Below are positions 16,281-25,827 of a stretch of DNA of 64,000 nucleotides, piece after piece. The notes beneath the pieces are model-generated. The model worked only from the letters and a program-made list of their open reading frames with translations, had not been told where the DNA came from and searched no databases. Each line of letters opens with the position of its first letter. Positions within the stretch are counted from its first letter, which is position 1. The position numbers and the translations under genes are program-made. The stretch is from Prevotella sp. (GTDB lineage Bacteria; Bacteroidota; Bacteroidia; Bacteroidales; Bacteroidaceae). The stretch covers positions 19,290 through 83,289 of the forward strand of contig JAFUTI010000008.1 of assembly GCA_017471465.1 (NCBI GenBank). The letters are read 5' to 3'.

Positions 16281-18781
16281 CTCCTAAGTATTTTTTTGCC
16301 TTCCTGCACGTAAAGTCCCTTGGTCTTTTTACCCATTGGGCGTCCTTGCAGGTCGTAGACAAGCGGCACAGCATTGACGGAACGACTCCTGACAGAGTTG
16401 CCGTCTGCAGGAATCTCCTGTAGGCCACTGGCCTGGTTGTCGCCTAAACGGAAAAGCTTTACGCCGTGACTGGGGACACTGGTCGTCAGGCTACCCATGA
16501 CCGGCGTCAGGTCTTTCTTGGCCCAAATATCGTAGAGGGGAACTGCTTCATCGGCGGCATAGCCAAGCAGCGTCAGGTCGAAGTCGTAGTCTGACTGCTG
16601 GCCTATGGCGTAGACCAGAAACTCCATCGTAGTGCCCGTCGCCGAGGGGTTGTCACTGTCGCAGCTGGAGTCGTAGCCGCAGAGGGTGCGGAAGGTCTTG
16701 TAGCTATGGCCTTCGGGCAGGTCGTAGACAAGCGTGCACTGGGCGTTCAGTCCCAGTCCAGTGGTGTAGGGCTGTCCATCAACGCGCAGTGTGCCACCTT
16801 CCACATTCTGATTGATGTGCAGCGTGCCCCACTCCGACGTATACGATGTCTGCTGTAGGGTAGTAAGCGATGTCTCACGGCCTTCGGCGTCGATAAGCAC
16901 GGGGTTGATGAGGTCGGCGCGGTCGTAGCTGAAGCCGTCGCCATAGTTGCTCACCACAATCTTCAGCTGGCGGGCACCGGTGATGTCAGCCTCCAGCAGC
17001 TTCGACTTCGTGCCCGTACGCGATATAAGCCCTGAGCGGGCAGCGGCGTCATCCTGCTCGTCGGTGAGCGGGTTCTGATCGAACACCATGAAGCGGATGC
17101 TTGTGGTGGAGTTCGTCTGGCCGATGCCAGAGTCGTCGGCAGCGGCCATGGCGCGGAAGCGCACCACGTCCATATCCTCGGGTATCTGGAAGAAGATGGC
17201 AGCATTGGCATCGGTCGAGAATCCACGGTCGTAGCTGACACCCATCACCTTCATTTGGCCACCGTTGTCCACGTTCTGATTCTCACGTATGCGGTTGAAG
17301 TAGCTCTTAGTGTAGTCACGGGTCTTCATCTGACCCGTCAGCGCCACCTCGGTGCCGTCGCGCAGCACAAGCGTAGGGTTAATCCAGTCGCCGTGGTCGT
17401 AGTTGTAGTTGTCGCCACCGTCGTCGACGACGAGCACCAGCGTCTTCTGACCATCAGGCCAGGCAATATCTACGTCAACAGCATGACCGTCGGTTGTATA
17501 GGCCACGGTCTCAGAGCGGTAGAGCGCCTTGGCGCCCACCACCCAGCGCGTGTTGTCGCGCTGAAACAGGGCCAGGTAGCGGTTGCCAGTGGTAGGGTCT
17601 GTGCTGGTCCACGCCACACGGCCCAGATCCTCGTCATTCATCACCTGATGGGCATTTTCGCCATACTTGTGCATCTGGTGATACTCCTCGTTGGTGAGCA
17701 GCGACAGCGTGAACTCGTCATTACGGGTCATCTCGCCGCCAAAGAACAGTGGTGAGTGGCAGATGCCCCAGAGGGTCATCATCGTCAGCTGCTCATTCTG
17801 CGTCAGGCGAGTCCACCGGCCCTGGTCTGCCCCCGTATATCCTTGGTCGGCAATGGTCATGGCAATCCGTCCCAAAGGAAGCATGTCGCAGTCCGCATAG
17901 TTGCCGGGACGGGTGACCGCCTCCCAGGCATGAGCTTCGTTGAACACGGCATCGACGGCACTCCAGTTGTCCCACAGATCATCCATCATACGCCACATGT
18001 TAGCATTCTCCTGACACTCGTCGGCATACTGATACTGGGTCTTGCCGGGCGAGAGAGAGAGTACGATGGGACGCCCCGTCTGGTCGATAGCACGGCGTAT
18101 CATGTGGATCTCGTCGGTATAGAACGGACGGCTCAAATCGTCAATCTTCAGGAAGTCTACGCCCCATTCAGCATACAGATCCATGATGCTATTGTAATAA
18201 AGCTGTCCGTACTCGTTGTTCTTTACCAACAGGTTGTCCTTCAACCACGTGCAGGGCGAGGTCGTGCCATTGTACACCTGAGCCCACGGTGTCTGCTCAC
18301 TGCCTTTCAGCTTATAGCTGCTGCCGACGACCGACTTCGGCACGCCGCGCATGATGTGTATGCCCAGTTTCAGTCCCATTTGGTGGAGCTTGTCGGCCAA
18401 GGCTTTGAAACCGATATTCTTTCCGTCTTTCATACAGGAAGGAAAGCGCGAGGGTGAGGGCAGATAGCGTCCGTACTCGTCGAGCACATAGTCTTGATCG
18501 CCCCGCTGATTGTAATTACCGCCGCCCAGCGACGGGTGGTTGCAGTACCAGCGGATATCGATGACAACATACTGCCAGCCATACTTCACCAGGTCGTTGT
18601 CTACCAGATACTGGGCGTTCTGCAACACCTCCTTCTCCGTCACCGACGAGTAGTAGCAGTCCCATGAGTTCCACCCCATGGGTGGTGTCATAGCCCACGT
18701 GCGGAATGTGGCCACATTGCTCTCCTGAGCAGTAACTGCCAATGACAACATCATCAGCAAAAAAGCGAAAATTTTCTTCAT
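16274..18781 (-). CDS. GH27 alpha-galactosidase-like enzyme with NPCBM-type domains
   Basis: An 835-residue secreted glycosidase (signal MKKIFAFLLMMLSLAVTA). The GH27 barrel opens with MTPPMGWNSWDCYY; Asp214 in FLKIDD is the expected nucleophile, and the second Asp of ADCDMLPLG is the likely acid/base. Residues about 440-760 carry sugar-binding segments of NPCBM/CBM51 style (WGTLHINQNVEGGTLRVDG). The C-terminus VYDLQGRPMGKKTKGLYVQE resembles the sorting tail on other proteins here, suggesting type IX-dependent export. It may cleave alpha-galactosides or alpha/beta-linked galactose or arabinose residues. Own promoter at 18810-18817; convergent overlap with the DUF362 gene. Confidence 0.83.
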   Translation of the reverse strand: MKKIFAFLLMMLSLAVTAQESNVATFRTWAMTPPMGWNSWDCYYSSVTEKEVLQNAQYLVDNDLVKYGWQYVVIDIRWYCNHPSLGGGNYNQRGDQDYVLDEYGRYLPSPSRFPSCMKDGKNIGFKALADKLHQMGLKLGIHIMRGVPKSVVGSSYKLKGSEQTPWAQVYNGTTSPCTWLKDNLLVKNNEYGQLYYNSIMDLYAEWGVDFLKIDDLSRPFYTDEIHMIRRAIDQTGRPIVLSLSPGKTQYQYADECQENANMWRMMDDLWDNWSAVDAVFNEAHAWEAVTRPGNYADCDMLPLGRIAMTIADQGYTGADQGRWTRLTQNEQLTMMTLWGICHSPLFFGGEMTRNDEFTLSLLTNEEYHQMHKYGENAHQVMNDEDLGRVAWTSTDPTTGNRYLALFQRDNTRWVVGAKALYRSETVAYTTDGHAVDVDIAWPDGQKTLVLVVDDGGDNYNYDHGDWINPTLVLRDGTEVALTGQMKTRDYTKSYFNRIRENQNVDNGGQMKVMGVSYDRGFSTDANAAIFFQIPEDMDVVRFRAMAAADDSGIGQTNSTTSIRFMVFDQNPLTDEQDDAAARSGLISRTGTKSKLLEADITGARQLKIVVSNYGDGFSYDRADLINPVLIDAEGRETSLTTLQQTSYTSEWGTLHINQNVEGGTLRVDGQPYTTGLGLNAQCTLVYDLPEGHSYKTFRTLCGYDSSCDSDNPSATGTTMEFLVYAIGQQSDYDFDLTLLGYAADEAVPLYDIWAKKDLTPVMGSLTTSVPSHGVKLFRLGDNQASGLQEIPADGNSVRSRSVNAVPLVYDLQGRPMGKKTKGLYVQEGKKILRSY

Positions 18782-18809
18782 AAATTAGTAGTTAGTCTTA
18801 TATCGACGA

Positions 18810-18817
18810 CAAAGATA
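18810..18817 (-). promoter_or_regulatory. -7 element for the GH27 gene
   Basis: TATCTTTG on the minus strand, 28 nt before the start at 18781. Confidence 0.75.
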
Positions 18818-18878
18818 CGAATAAGTGAGTTAAAAACAAAATAATTCGCGATTATTTTGTATTGCGCTTAACTTTTCG

Positions 18879-18886
18879 TATCTTTG
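18879..18886 (+). promoter_or_regulatory. -7 element for the DEAD-box helicase
   Basis: TATCTTTG ends 8 nt before the ATG at 18895. It overlaps an apparent upstream TTG-start extension, which rules that extension out. Confidence 0.75.
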
Positions 18887-18894
18887 CAAGCAAG

Positions 18895-20778
18895 ATGAAA
18901 AGTTTTGAAGAACTGGGCGTCAGCGGAGAGATCCGGCACGCCATAGAAGAGATGGGATTTGTGCAGCCCATGCCTGTGCAAGAGGAAGTAATCCCCTACC
19001 TGCTGGAAAAGCGGCGCGACATCATTGCGCTGGCCCAGACGGGTACGGGCAAGACGGCGGCGTTCGGCATCCCGTTGCTGATGCGTATCGACACCCGCAA
19101 CCATAACACGCAGGCGCTGGTTCTCTCGCCGACGCGAGAGCTCTGCTTGCAGATTGCCGACGATTTGCGCGACTTCAGTCGCTATATGGACGGCATCCAT
19201 GTGGAGGCGGTCTATGGCGGAGCGGCCATTGAGCCGCAGATGCGGGCTCTGAAGAAGGGTGTGCAAGTCATTGTGGCCACGCCGGGCCGACTGCTGGACT
19301 TGAAGAACCGCGGCTTTGCCCATCTGGAGCTGGTGGCAAACATTGTGCTCGACGAGGCCGACGAAATGCTGAACATGGGTTTCTCTGATGCCATCAACGA
19401 AATCTTTGAGTCGCTGCCTGTGGAGCACGCTACGCTGATGTTCTCAGCCACCATGAGCCGCGAGGTGGAGCGGGTGGCTCGCCGCTACTTGAATAACTAT
19501 GAGACCATTGTTGTTGGCAGTCGCAATGAGGGCGCCGAGAATGTGAACCATGTCTACTATATGGTGCAGGCCAAGGACAAGTATCTGGCCTTGAAGCGCA
19601 TTGTAGACTATTACCCCAAGATTTTCGCAATCATATTCTGCCGCACGAAGCTGGAGACGCAGGAGGTGGCCGACAAGCTGATACGCGACGGCTATAATGC
19701 TGAGGCTCTGCATGGCGACCTGTCGCAGCAGCAACGCGACCTGACCATGCAGAAGTTCCGCCAGCACACGGTGCAGCTGCTGGTGGCCACCGATGTGGCG
19801 GCCCGCGGACTCGATGTTGATGACTTGACTCATGTGATTAACTTCGGACTGCCCGACGACATAGAGAACTATACGCACCGCTCAGGCCGTACGGGCCGTG
19901 CCGGCAAGAAAGGAACCAGTATCTCAATAGTCCACTCAAAGGAGAAGCACAAGATTCGCAATATTGAGCGGGAGATTGGCAAGAAGTTCGTGGAGGCTGA
20001 AATTCCGTCGGCAGAGGAAATCTGCAAGAAGCAGCTCTACAAGGTGATGGACCAGATTGTGAAGACCGACGTGGACGATGAGGAGATTGGACCGTTTATG
20101 AAAGACATCAGCCGCTACTTTGAATACATTGACAAGGAGGAGATCATTAAGAAAATCGTGTCCCTGGAGTTTGGCAAGTTCCTGGCTTACTATGCCGATG
20201 CGCCTGAGATAGAGAAGGTGAATAAAGAGGAGAGAGGAAAGAGGGGAGATGAGAGAGATTACAAGGCGAAGACCGACCGTCAGAAGATGCACAACAAGGC
20301 GGAAAAGGGCTACAAGCGTCTCTTTATCAACTTAGGAAAGAAAGACGGTTTCTTCCCTGGCGTGCTGATGCAGACGCTGAACCGCTACGTCGGTGGTCGC
20401 CAGGAGGTAGGCCATATCGACCTGCTGGACACCATCTCTTATTTTGAAGTACCTGAGAAAGACGCCCGTAAGGTGATGACCCAACTGACGGGCATCCGTT
20501 TCAAAGGGCGTCAGGTTCGTTGCAACGAGGAAGATTCGACAGCAAAAACCGTGCCAAACAACAAGAAAGAGCACTTAAATAATTTCACTAAAAATTCACC
20601 AAACGCTGGCGAACGCAAAAAACGCCCATTTCATCGGGAAAATGACGACTGGCGCAGTCTGATGGGAAAGGCGCCACGCGAGCTGAAAGGCGAGGAGCCC
20701 GACTTCTTTGCAGAGCAAAGCGGCAAAGCCGAGCGCTCGGAAGAAGGTTGGGCACGACGCCGACCGAAAAAGAAGTAG
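18895..20778 (+). CDS. DEAD-box RNA helicase, DeaD/CsdA type
   Basis: A 627-residue ATP-dependent RNA helicase for ribosome assembly and mRNA turnover. All motifs are present: Q motif region PVQEEVIPYL, I AQTGTGKTAAF, Ia PTRELC, Ib TPGRLLD, II DEAD, III SAT, V ATDVAARGLDVD, VI HRSGRTGRAG. Residues about 475-550 form a DbpA/DeaD-type RNA-binding domain (LFINLGKKDGF), followed by a basic tail rich in Arg, Lys and Glu. The start is fixed by the promoter 8 nt upstream, giving an almost leaderless mRNA. Codons around 20218-20260 encode a Lys/Glu/Arg/Gly stretch from purine-rich low-complexity DNA. Confidence 0.93.
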   Translation: MKSFEELGVSGEIRHAIEEMGFVQPMPVQEEVIPYLLEKRRDIIALAQTGTGKTAAFGIPLLMRIDTRNHNTQALVLSPTRELCLQIADDLRDFSRYMDGIHVEAVYGGAAIEPQMRALKKGVQVIVATPGRLLDLKNRGFAHLELVANIVLDEADEMLNMGFSDAINEIFESLPVEHATLMFSATMSREVERVARRYLNNYETIVVGSRNEGAENVNHVYYMVQAKDKYLALKRIVDYYPKIFAIIFCRTKLETQEVADKLIRDGYNAEALHGDLSQQQRDLTMQKFRQHTVQLLVATDVAARGLDVDDLTHVINFGLPDDIENYTHRSGRTGRAGKKGTSISIVHSKEKHKIRNIEREIGKKFVEAEIPSAEEICKKQLYKVMDQIVKTDVDDEEIGPFMKDISRYFEYIDKEEIIKKIVSLEFGKFLAYYADAPEIEKVNKEERGKRGDERDYKAKTDRQKMHNKAEKGYKRLFINLGKKDGFFPGVLMQTLNRYVGGRQEVGHIDLLDTISYFEVPEKDARKVMTQLTGIRFKGRQVRCNEEDSTAKTVPNNKKEHLNNFTKNSPNAGERKKRPFHRENDDWRSLMGKAPRELKGEEPDFFAEQSGKAERSEEGWARRRPKKK

Positions 20779-20792
20779 AACTATAGATAAGT

Positions 20793-21254
20793 ATGAAGAA
20801 CATTTTTCTCACTGTGGTAGCACTGTGGATAGTACAGACCGCCAACGCACAGACGCAGACATTAGTACTGCACCATGCTGACGGGACATCCACTGACGTG
20901 GAACTATACGTCAAGCCACGTATCTCCTTTGTTGGCAACAAACTGTTGGTAACTTCGCCCGTTCTTAACCTTGAATACGCGTTGGGCGATGTGGTGAGGT
21001 ATTCGTTCAAAGGCGAAGGAACGGCCGTTGAGAACATAGCTGCCGAAGCCGACTGTGAACAGCAAAACGGGCGGCTTGTCTTCAATGGCATAGCAATGGC
21101 CGACCGTGTGGCTGTCTATACAACCAATGGTGTGCGCATACCGGTGGAGGTGACCATTGAATCCGACCGTGCTGTCATCCCTCTGACAGCCCTTCCTCAA
21201 GGTGTCTGCCTGATAAGTGTGAATGGTAAAACTGCTAAATTCGTCAGGCCATGA
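20793..21254 (+). CDS. Small secreted protein with sorting-tail-like C-terminus
   Basis: A 153-residue protein with signal peptide MKNIFLTVVALWIVQTANA. The N-terminal part (LVLHHADGTSTDVELYVKP, then NKLLVTSPVLNLEYALGDVV) resembles a short module that recurs in Bacteroidales secreted proteins. The C-terminal 75 residues (VAVYTTNGVRI to GVCLISVNGKTAKFV) resemble a type IX secretion type-A sorting domain. It starts 14 bp after the helicase gene and overlaps the next gene by 4 bp, so it is co-translated with that large surface protein. Function unknown. Confidence 0.7.
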   Translation: MKNIFLTVVALWIVQTANAQTQTLVLHHADGTSTDVELYVKPRISFVGNKLLVTSPVLNLEYALGDVVRYSFKGEGTAVENIAAEADCEQQNGRLVFNGIAMADRVAVYTTNGVRIPVEVTIESDRAVIPLTALPQGVCLISVNGKTAKFVRP

Positions 21255-23896
21255 AAAAGTTTCTTTTTTCTCTGATGCTGCTGGCCGTCTCATGGGCGGG
21301 CTATGCACAAACACTGGGCGAGGCTTTCTACATTTATTTGAACGATGGCCGCTTTGAGGCTTTCTTCCGTCAGGAGGTCGATAGCATCACTTTTTCCTAT
21401 GAGGACGAGCAGGGCAGGACGTACGACGAGATTGTCATGCAGCGGGTATATACCAAAGACAGTGTCTACTTGATTCCGATTGCCAGTATCGACAGTGTGG
21501 CCTTCCTCACTCCACAGACCATTGTCAATGAAAAGGTGTTCCCCCTGACGGTTGAACATGCGCGCTACATCAGCAACGGCAGCATCACGGGTTTTACGCT
21601 CAGTGCAGCAGCGCCTGAGTCAATGCGGCCGAGGGTGGGGCATATTGTGGTGGCTACTGCCGACTGCGATGCCTTCCCCAATGGCATTATGGCTACGGTG
21701 CAGAGTGTCGGCAATGTGGCTGACGGCTTTAGCTATAGCTGCAAGCGGGCCTCTATTGACGAGGTGTTCGACCAGCTGGTGGCCTACGAGCGTCTGGAAG
21801 CTGTCAATGAGTCAGCTGACACGGCGGGAGACTCGATTGCTGCCGTCCGACAGTTGCCTGGCAAGTTGGAGAAGGACAAGAAGTACGACCTGTGGGATTT
21901 TGACTGGGAGTCGGAATTCGGCGAGGACGAAGCCAAACTGAAATTTGGCGGGCGCGATGTGGCCACGTTGAGGCTGGCTGTTCGAAAAACGTTGTTCTCA
22001 CCCCTTTATGCAAAGATTGAACTGAACAATAAGTTTACTGCCTCCATGGATTTCCACGGCGAGGTAAGTGCTGAGAAGGAATGGGAGAAACAGTTGGGCA
22101 AGACGGTCACCTGTGGAAAGATTCCTGTTCCTTATACATTTGGACTGTTCTGGCTGGAGCCTAAGTTCTCCGTCTTCGGCTATGCGGGCATCAGCGGCAA
22201 GGCCAGTGTCGATTTTCATGCTCACAACACCCGCACAGACTCTATTTCCTTTGTCTATCACAAAGGGAAATGGAAGTTTCCTCATGGCAGTAAGGATGAC
22301 CCTGGCATTGATGTGGCCCAGTTGAATCTGGAAGGCTCGGCAGAAGTCGGTTTGAAACCCGTGATGGACTTCTCGCTCAACGGAACAGGCGCCAGTTTCG
22401 GCTTGACGGGTAAGATTGGTATTCGCGAGACGGCCAACTTCGTCTACGATGCCAATGGTGCTGCCGACGGCTCGCTGTATGAGGCCATGAAAGACAGCTA
22501 TGTGCGTACGACACTGCCCTGGAGTCTGCAGGCTCAGGCCAGTCTTAACCTGTTTGAAGACTACGATGTGAATGCTGGCAAAGACGATGATAAAGCTGGC
22601 AAAGATGATGATAAAGCTGGCAAAGATGATGATGAAGCTGACAAAGATAAGATGCAGACGGAGCCCATTGGCCCGGAAGACCCGCCGCAGTTGGGGCATG
22701 ACATCTACTTTCTGCCCGAGTTCAGCAATGTCTATGCATTGGGCAACAGTGGCGACAATAGTGCCGCCTGGTGCATAGCCACCGCCTCGCGTCCTTGTCT
22801 GCTGCCGCTCACATTGGGTTTCCAGTTGTTTGATGTGCTGAACAAGCCGGTGCCGGCTGTCTATTCATCGGCCACCTACAGTGCCGACCGTGCTCCTTTT
22901 TCTGTTGATGTCAACGGACTGGAGGGAGGGCAGTACACGGCCCGTCCGGTTATCAGCATCATGGGCCGCGACTTGGTAGCTTCGCCTGCCGTACAGGTTA
23001 TCAAGGTGGCTACTTTCGAGGCTCAGCAGGCTGATGGTACCGTTACCTTGCACGGCAAGGTCTATGGCACAGCTACCGACAAGGCCGGTTTCTACTATGG
23101 TCCGCATATTGACCTGGAGAACAAACCCACACCGGCCTCTTATGTGGAGGCCACTCTAGGGGCAAATGGCGAGTTCACGGCCACACTGACTGATTTGGCT
23201 CCCGGTAACCTTTATGTGGCTGCCGTTGCCAATGTGCCCGACAATCTGGGGCAGACTACTGAAAGCCGCGGCGAGCCGTTGCTGCTGACCATCAAGGCTC
23301 CAGTTGCCGATGAGCCTACGGCAGGTGCAGTCATTGATTTGGGGCTCAGTGTGAAATGGGCGGCTTGGAATGTCGGTGCCACCAGCCCCGAGGAGATTGG
23401 GGGTTATTGTGGATGGGCCATGAACCATGTCAGTATGAACTATGACGGCAGCGACTATGAGCATAGCGACAAGTTTGCTAACGGTGGTACTGGCAAGCTG
23501 GGGCAACTGCGGCAGGCTCGCAACGACATTGGTTTCGATATCTGTGGTAATCCGCAGTATGATGCTGCTCTTGCAGCGGGAATGGGCCGTCTGCCCACAC
23601 AAAAGGAGTTCCAGGAGCTGAAAGACAACTGCACGGTGAAGCTCATCACCTATAAGGAGCGCAGCGGACTGCTGCTGACCGGCCCCAACGGCAATAGTAT
23701 TTTCCTGCCCTTTGCCGGTGACAGCAACACGGGCAGCTATTGGGCGGGCACTGCCAGCATCTATAACTACCGCAACTATTTAGACTGTCTGACTTTGGGT
23801 GCCAGCGGCACGGTCTTAGGGTCGGGACCGCAGGTCAGTGCCGGCTCGTCTCAGAGCTGGTCGGCAGCTTTCATGGTGCGTGGTGTTGTTGACTAA
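21251..23896 (+). CDS. Large secreted surface protein with C-terminal Fib_succ-like domain
   Basis: An 881-residue protein, signal peptide MKKFLFSLMLLAVSWAGYA. Residues about 25-95 form a module common in Bacteroidales exported proteins (FIYLNDG-like start, DSVYLIPIASIDSVAFLTP). Around residue 440 the 7-residue unit AGKDDDK occurs three times, giving an acidic linker. Residues about 695-880 (IDLGLSVKWAAWNVGATSPE to YWAGTASIYNYRNYLDCLTL) match the Fibrobacter major paralogous-type domain often found at the ends of surface proteins. No catalytic motif is recognisable; an adhesin or scaffold role is possible. ATGA overlap with the previous gene. Confidence 0.7.
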   Translation: MKKFLFSLMLLAVSWAGYAQTLGEAFYIYLNDGRFEAFFRQEVDSITFSYEDEQGRTYDEIVMQRVYTKDSVYLIPIASIDSVAFLTPQTIVNEKVFPLTVEHARYISNGSITGFTLSAAAPESMRPRVGHIVVATADCDAFPNGIMATVQSVGNVADGFSYSCKRASIDEVFDQLVAYERLEAVNESADTAGDSIAAVRQLPGKLEKDKKYDLWDFDWESEFGEDEAKLKFGGRDVATLRLAVRKTLFSPLYAKIELNNKFTASMDFHGEVSAEKEWEKQLGKTVTCGKIPVPYTFGLFWLEPKFSVFGYAGISGKASVDFHAHNTRTDSISFVYHKGKWKFPHGSKDDPGIDVAQLNLEGSAEVGLKPVMDFSLNGTGASFGLTGKIGIRETANFVYDANGAADGSLYEAMKDSYVRTTLPWSLQAQASLNLFEDYDVNAGKDDDKAGKDDDKAGKDDDEADKDKMQTEPIGPEDPPQLGHDIYFLPEFSNVYALGNSGDNSAAWCIATASRPCLLPLTLGFQLFDVLNKPVPAVYSSATYSADRAPFSVDVNGLEGGQYTARPVISIMGRDLVASPAVQVIKVATFEAQQADGTVTLHGKVYGTATDKAGFYYGPHIDLENKPTPASYVEATLGANGEFTATLTDLAPGNLYVAAVANVPDNLGQTTESRGEPLLLTIKAPVADEPTAGAVIDLGLSVKWAAWNVGATSPEEIGGYCGWAMNHVSMNYDGSDYEHSDKFANGGTGKLGQLRQARNDIGFDICGNPQYDAALAAGMGRLPTQKEFQELKDNCTVKLITYKERSGLLLTGPNGNSIFLPFAGDSNTGSYWAGTASIYNYRNYLDCLTLGASGTVLGSGPQVSAGSSQSWSAAFMVRGVVD
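22573..22640 (+). repeat. 21-bp tandem repeat encoding AGKDDDK
   Basis: Three in-frame copies of a 21-bp unit (GCTGGCAAAGATGATGATAA and close variants) form the acidic linker of the large secreted protein. The copy number could vary by slippage without breaking the frame. Confidence 0.85.
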
Positions 23897-23927
23897 ATGT
23901 TTAACTCTTAACAATAATAACAAGACA

Positions 23928-24521
23928 ATGAGAAAAAGAATTCTTTACGTGTGTCTCGCGGCTGCCGCACTGCTGGCTATGCCGCAGACAATGAGTGCCC
24001 AAGGGCTGTTTGGAAAAATCAGTAAGGGACTTGACAAGGTGAACAAGGCGTTGGAGAATACCAACGACAAGCTTGATGTGGCTTCAGGCCAGGCCGTTGA
24101 ACTGCCTGGTGGCGGCATGATGTACAATCCGGCCTCACAGTGGCTCGACATTCAGCTGGTGGGTGTCTATGGTGTCTCCACAAGCAACAACTATGGCTAT
24201 GTGGAAGTGGTGATGAAGGTGAACATGAAGCTCAATAAGTCTTCTGTATCGTTTGGTGGTAAGAAGAGCAACCTCTCTACCCAGGCTACAGATACCGATG
24301 GCAACATCTACAAGATGAAGACCAACATCTATCATTCTTTTGATGTTGAAGAGGGCGAATTTGTGAAGGTGACGCTGAACGACGGTGCTGAGTTCGTGGA
24401 TGTGCGCAAGAGTGCTACCGTGTTCCAGACGCTGAAACTATTCTGCCATGCCGACTACGAGGGTCACGAGGCACTGATTACGTTTAAGAACGTGCCTGTT
24501 CAGTGGGATGTAGAGCACTAG
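23928..24521 (+). CDS. Secreted protein of unknown function
   Basis: A 197-residue protein whose start is set by signal peptide MRKRILYVCLAAAALLAMPQ ending near TMSAQ; a longer reading from 23838 overlaps the previous gene and lacks a signal. After cleavage comes an amphipathic segment (GLFGKISKGLDKVNKALENT) and then a beta-rich region (about 65-197) with repeated short strands. No known domain recognised. Located 31 bp after the large surface protein and convergent with the aspartyl-protease gene (3 bp apart), so transcription from both sides must meet here. Confidence 0.65.
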   Translation: MRKRILYVCLAAAALLAMPQTMSAQGLFGKISKGLDKVNKALENTNDKLDVASGQAVELPGGGMMYNPASQWLDIQLVGVYGVSTSNNYGYVEVVMKVNMKLNKSSVSFGGKKSNLSTQATDTDGNIYKMKTNIYHSFDVEEGEFVKVTLNDGAEFVDVRKSATVFQTLKLFCHADYEGHEALITFKNVPVQWDVEH

Positions 24522-24524
24522 GCT

Positions 24525-25718
24525 TTACTTGGTCAGTCTCACCTGCTTGGTGTGTCCCCATTTGTCGCGCACAGTGTAGGTATAGCTTTGGCCAATGATG
24601 AAAGGATAGGCCAGAAACTGGCGAAAGTCGTTGATGGGTGTGTTGTTGATTCTCTCAATGATGTCACCTTGGCGGAATCCCCGTTGATAGGCTTCGCTGT
24701 ACTCCCATACAAGCCCTACTGCGGCCCTGCCGTGGTCGGGTATATAGTATATGTCGGGCAGATTGTTGCCGACTACCGCTCCGTTGCCACCATCGAACGG
24801 CTGGAAAATGAGGCGACGGCGAAACGGGTTAATGATGACTGAGCCGTAAGCCAGCAGGGCAGCTCCTATCGTGGAATTTCCTTGCGTGGTCAGCGCGCGA
24901 ACTTTACTGAAACGGAAGTTGCCCCACTGCAGCCCGCTGAGGCATAAAGCCACTACTTCATCATTGGTCTCTGCACCATAATGACTGATACGTAAACAGC
25001 CAAAGGTGCGCCCTTCAATCTGGGTATCCAGCAGCCGTCGGTCTACCGACTGAGAAGCGTGCTCAAAAGCCTTGTGTGAGATACTGTAAAACTCACGGTC
25101 GCCAGTATCGAACCTTACATTCTCGTTGAAGCCTTCAAACGGACTAATGGTGACATGCGGTACATGGCGGTTCAGACGGTAGCGAGATGCATAGCCTGGC
25201 TCATTGCGAAACAGCGTCTTGCGGTCAGTGAGGATGAGGTGCTTCTGCCGCACGTCAATCTTTCCAAGCAGGCCCTTGTTGAAGATATCAAAACCAACGA
25301 TTCCATCGGCATTTTTTGCACCTGGCGGCCGGTCAATCACATTGACGTGGTAGTCCCTTACAGTAAGGTTGCCAAGTTGTAAAGGTGGCAGACTAACGAC
25401 CTGTGTTGTATGGCTCCGTCCGTTGGCATCGTGCGAGGTGATATGCCCTATGGGCTTCATCCCATTGATGCGTGTGTCAGTATAGACACCGCCCATGCCT
25501 GCTCCCGTGTCGAGCATGAATCGGTAGGTGTGCTCCCCGATGGTGACGGGCACATACACACGTCCCTGGTCTACGCTGATGGTAATCGTGTCGGCAAAGT
25601 CTTCTGCCGACAAGCTGAAGTTCAGCTTGTAGTGATACTGCTGGGCGCTCGCGTCAGCACTCCAGAGCAGCAGCAGAAGGATAAGCGCTGCGGCTTCCGT
25701 TGTTATTCTTTTTATCAT
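24525..25718 (-). CDS. Retropepsin-like aspartyl protease with PDZ domain, exported
   Basis: A 397-residue protein. The start MIKRITTEAAALILLLLLWS is chosen because it gives a signal peptide and lies 19 nt after the TATCTTTG promoter. The segment FMLDTGAGMGGVYTD has the DTGA motif of single-domain aspartyl proteases, and a second half-site resembling it is present around NVRFDTGDREFY. Residues about 330-397 form a PDZ domain (YQRGFRQGDIIERINNTPI). Such proteases are common in Bacteroidetes and act in the periplasm or outer membrane on unknown substrates. Confidence 0.8.
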   Translation of the reverse strand: MIKRITTEAAALILLLLLWSADASAQQYHYKLNFSLSAEDFADTITISVDQGRVYVPVTIGEHTYRFMLDTGAGMGGVYTDTRINGMKPIGHITSHDANGRSHTTQVVSLPPLQLGNLTVRDYHVNVIDRPPGAKNADGIVGFDIFNKGLLGKIDVRQKHLILTDRKTLFRNEPGYASRYRLNRHVPHVTISPFEGFNENVRFDTGDREFYSISHKAFEHASQSVDRRLLDTQIEGRTFGCLRISHYGAETNDEVVALCLSGLQWGNFRFSKVRALTTQGNSTIGAALLAYGSVIINPFRRRLIFQPFDGGNGAVVGNNLPDIYYIPDHGRAAVGLVWEYSEAYQRGFRQGDIIERINNTPINDFRQFLAYPFIIGQSYTYTVRDKWGHTKQVRLTK

Positions 25719-25737
25719 CGCACTCGGTGTGTGGTTG

Positions 25738-25745
25738 CAAAGATA
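25738..25745 (-). promoter_or_regulatory. -7 element for the aspartyl protease gene
   Basis: TATCTTTG on the minus strand, separated by one base from the inverted repeat at 25747-25786. Confidence 0.75.
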
Positions 25746-25746
25746 A

Positions 25747-25786
25747 GAAATAATCAGGAATCGCCAAAGCAATTCCTGATTATTTC
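25747..25786 (-). terminator. Hairpin terminator abutting the next promoter
   Basis: A perfect 15-bp inverted repeat (GAAATAATCAGGAAT and its complement, 10-nt loop), with T-rich TTATCTTTG following on the minus strand. It would end transcription of the BspA-like gene. The T-rich tail is at the same time the promoter -7 element of the next gene. Confidence 0.65.
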
Positions 25787-25827
25787 TGAATAATTTGCAC
25801 AGCAAGCCTGCCTCGTTGATGGTGTTC

